Source of the DNA: Rachycentron canadum
Lineage: Eukaryota; Chordata; Actinopteri; Carangiformes; Rachycentridae
Assembly (NCBI GenBank): GCA_038496675.1
Contig: CM076650.1
Span: 20,979,863 to 21,043,862, forward strand
Length of the DNA stretch: 64,000 bases
Direction of reading: 5' to 3'
The notes beneath the pieces are model-generated. The model had not been told where the DNA came from and did no database searches. It was given only the letters and a program-made list of their open reading frames with translations. Positions 62,101 through 64,000 of the stretch are shown one piece after another (within the stretch, counting starts at the first letter, position 1; each line of letters opens with the position of its first letter). The position numbers and the translations under genes were made by a program.

Positions 62101-63644
62101 GCCCTCAGCCTGCCTCCCTCGTCCAGTTAGTTCAGGCCCTACAGCAACACAACATGAAGCAATTCACTCTGAATATCCACCCAGGACATTTTCAGTGCAT
62201 TACAGAGGCAATCAGCATCAGCAAATAAATTGGTGGGAGAGACACACTTAGCAACAGAGCAGTGGAGGGAGTAGTGTCAGAGACTGGGCGAGAACGATGG
62301 ATAAAGAAAAAGAAAAAAAGAGAGAGAGCCAGATGGAGAATGAGATGGAGAGCTGTTATCATGTTACAGGCAGCCACAGAGTCGGTCAAGGTGCTGAATG
62401 GGCAATAAAAGGACAGCATAATGGAGTTGTAATGGCAAGAGAGTGGACGTTCCATAAGACTGACCCAAGGTCAGTGTTTGAGGAAAGAAGATGAGGCCCC
62501 CACTGTGTCAACAGCAGGAGGGCCCTCAGTGGCCCTGATGTTAATATACTGCAGCATGTATTAGCTATGTATCAGCTATTAGATGTGGACACATTATATC
62601 ACAACCTGTGGTTATGGAGAGGTATAATTGGATTTAATGTGCCTGTGAGAGTGTGCACATGTGTTTCATGACTCAATATAATATGTTTTCTGCAAAATCA
62701 TCTTTGCAGGACATCTATGAAAAACAAACATCACCCCTGAGTACACAACATGAAGTAGGAGGGCTTGTTTCTCCTCTTTTATTAGAAACAGTGCTTTGCA
62801 GATACAAGTATTACACTCTAAAAATGTATTATGTTTAGTATCATCTCTCCTTGGATTATCACAGAGCCCAGCCGGTAGATCTGGGTCCTATCAGTGCCAG
62901 AATAACAGCATAATTCCAGTTTACTGCAATGTGGGTCTTACCTTTGTGATCATTTGTATTAGTAATAACATCAAGGTAACTGCTGAGAGCTAGGGAAAGT
63001 GGAAATCAGATGGGACAAAGGAAATCATACAGATTTTAAACAGACTGCTCACTTGAGAAGCATTTGAGGAAATGATTGAATTTCACACATTTGTCAATCA
63101 ACTAGTTTTGAGAAACACATGAAAGCAAAATTTTCTGCCAAAGTTGGAACAGTTTGGGTCATTTCAAATAAAAGAGACTTGGTGAGTCTTTTGGTTACTT
63201 TTTAGTTTTGTTTTTTCTATGGCCTTCTCACTGATTTGATGTAGACGCTGCTGAGATGGAAACCAGGTTATGCTGCACGTTTCCGTACACCAGTCAGGGT
63301 TTAACACCATTTGAATCAAAATCTGTTGACACACCCGCAAATCCTGATAAAGCAGATTACCTAAATTTATGGGACTTAAACTCCGAATATACAATTTGAC
63401 CTCCTCCAGAGCAATGAGGTGAATAACTGATTTGCAGGAACAAAGGGAAATGCATCATGTCCTGCTCTCCTTCTACAAAGTATCAACCCAACAATGTAGA
63501 TACAAAGAATAGGATTTGAGACATCTGCGTGAATAGTATTATTTGATTTGCTTTTCAATTGAATGTTTTATTCCTTCATCTCAGGGCTTAAATATAGAAA
63601 CAAACAACCATTCACAAACAAGAGTCACTGGTTAACACGACATA
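59101..63644. other. intergenic, last part
   Basis: No gene is supported. A short CA tract lies at 60537-60575. The stretch 61900-62620 is high-complexity with no obvious repeat and could include conserved noncoding DNA, but there is no direct evidence. Frames of 60-140 codons here have no family signatures. Confidence 0.55.
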
Positions 63645-63791
63645 CATGTCTTCAGACTGTGTGAGGAAGCCAGAGTACCCAGAGGGAACCCACACAGGCA
63701 CAGGGAGATCATTTCCATGCAAGGTGCCAGCCAGGTATCAGGGTAGAATGCAGCCTTCTGTGAGGTGAGTGCAAACCACTGCACCACCATA
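63645..63791 (-). repeat. dispersed repeat R4, copy 2 (minus orientation)
   Basis: Reverse-orientation copy of 25973-26113: CATGTCTTCAGACTGTGTGA, CCAGAGTACCCAGAGGGAAC, CACACAGGCACAGGGAGATC, then CTGTGAGGTGAGTGCAAACC and ACTGCACCACCAT. More diverged than copy 1. Confidence 0.65.
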
Positions 63792-64000
63792 ACACAGACC
63801 ACAGAATTTCTTCTCAATCCCACCATCTCATCTGGTCTCTTAAAATTCACAATACTTGCAGAAAATAATATCTTTACTGTCAATGTGGCCTTATTCTTCT
63901 TTACACACACTTGTGGCAACAGATTTTGACGCTGTGTATGTTTCTGCTAAAAGGTTATTGATGATAAAAGACACATCATTGTTACAACCTACACTTTAAA

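Noticed and set aside
1..64000. CRISPR arrays, operons, rRNA or tRNA genes
   Set aside because: No regularly spaced direct repeats with unique spacers and no tRNA- or rRNA-like gene were seen. The direct repeats found are microsatellites or dispersed transposon relics, and the sequence is a vertebrate nuclear genome.

Overview
The window is nuclear DNA of a bony fish, most likely a percomorph-type teleost. It carries spliced genes with GT-AG introns, abundant (CA)n/(TG)n microsatellites and many short degenerate transposon relics. Three 500-N gaps and one single-N join show that it is draft assembly. Nothing prokaryotic is present (no operons, CRISPR arrays or Shine-Dalgarno sites), and most open frames here are chance frames or microsatellite artefacts. 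| Layout: 1-1115 is the upstream region, starting in a GA-rich tract and ending at a TATA box. 1228-4618 (+) is a complete five-exon neuronal pentraxin 1 gene (nptx1/nptx1l, 423 aa) with a likely poly(A) signal at 5686. 5.7-19.5 kb is intergenic sequence with a CTTCAA-rich block and several dispersed repeats. 19488-45882 (+) is endov, the inosine-specific endonuclease V. Seven coding exons (human exons 2-8 equivalent) are spread over 26 kb, with a 15-kb last intron full of repeats. The first coding exon could not be assigned. 45.9-64 kb holds no convincing intact gene. It has microsatellites, a gap, LINE and LTR-like relics, a Tc1-like MITE, and a minus-strand protein-like fragment with two in-frame stops (56291-56803) that overlaps a nearly perfect 32-bp inverted repeat. 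| The two genes are not functionally linked: one product is a secreted synaptic organiser, the other a nucleic-acid-processing enzyme. They are neighbours in the human 17q25 region (RNF213-ENDOV-NPTX1-RPTOR, from memory), so this is conserved synteny, but here both genes lie on the same strand. | I found no convincing new biological system. The best leads are: the endov exon 4/5 junction, which works in frame only with the second AG of a tandem acceptor and then lacks one residue; the ambiguous endov C-terminus; the foldback and broken coding fragment at 56.3-56.8 kb; a putative conserved noncoding block in endov intron 5; and assembly artefacts that should be corrected, namely a 151-bp exact duplication around one N and a gap flanked by oppositely oriented dinucleotide repeats.
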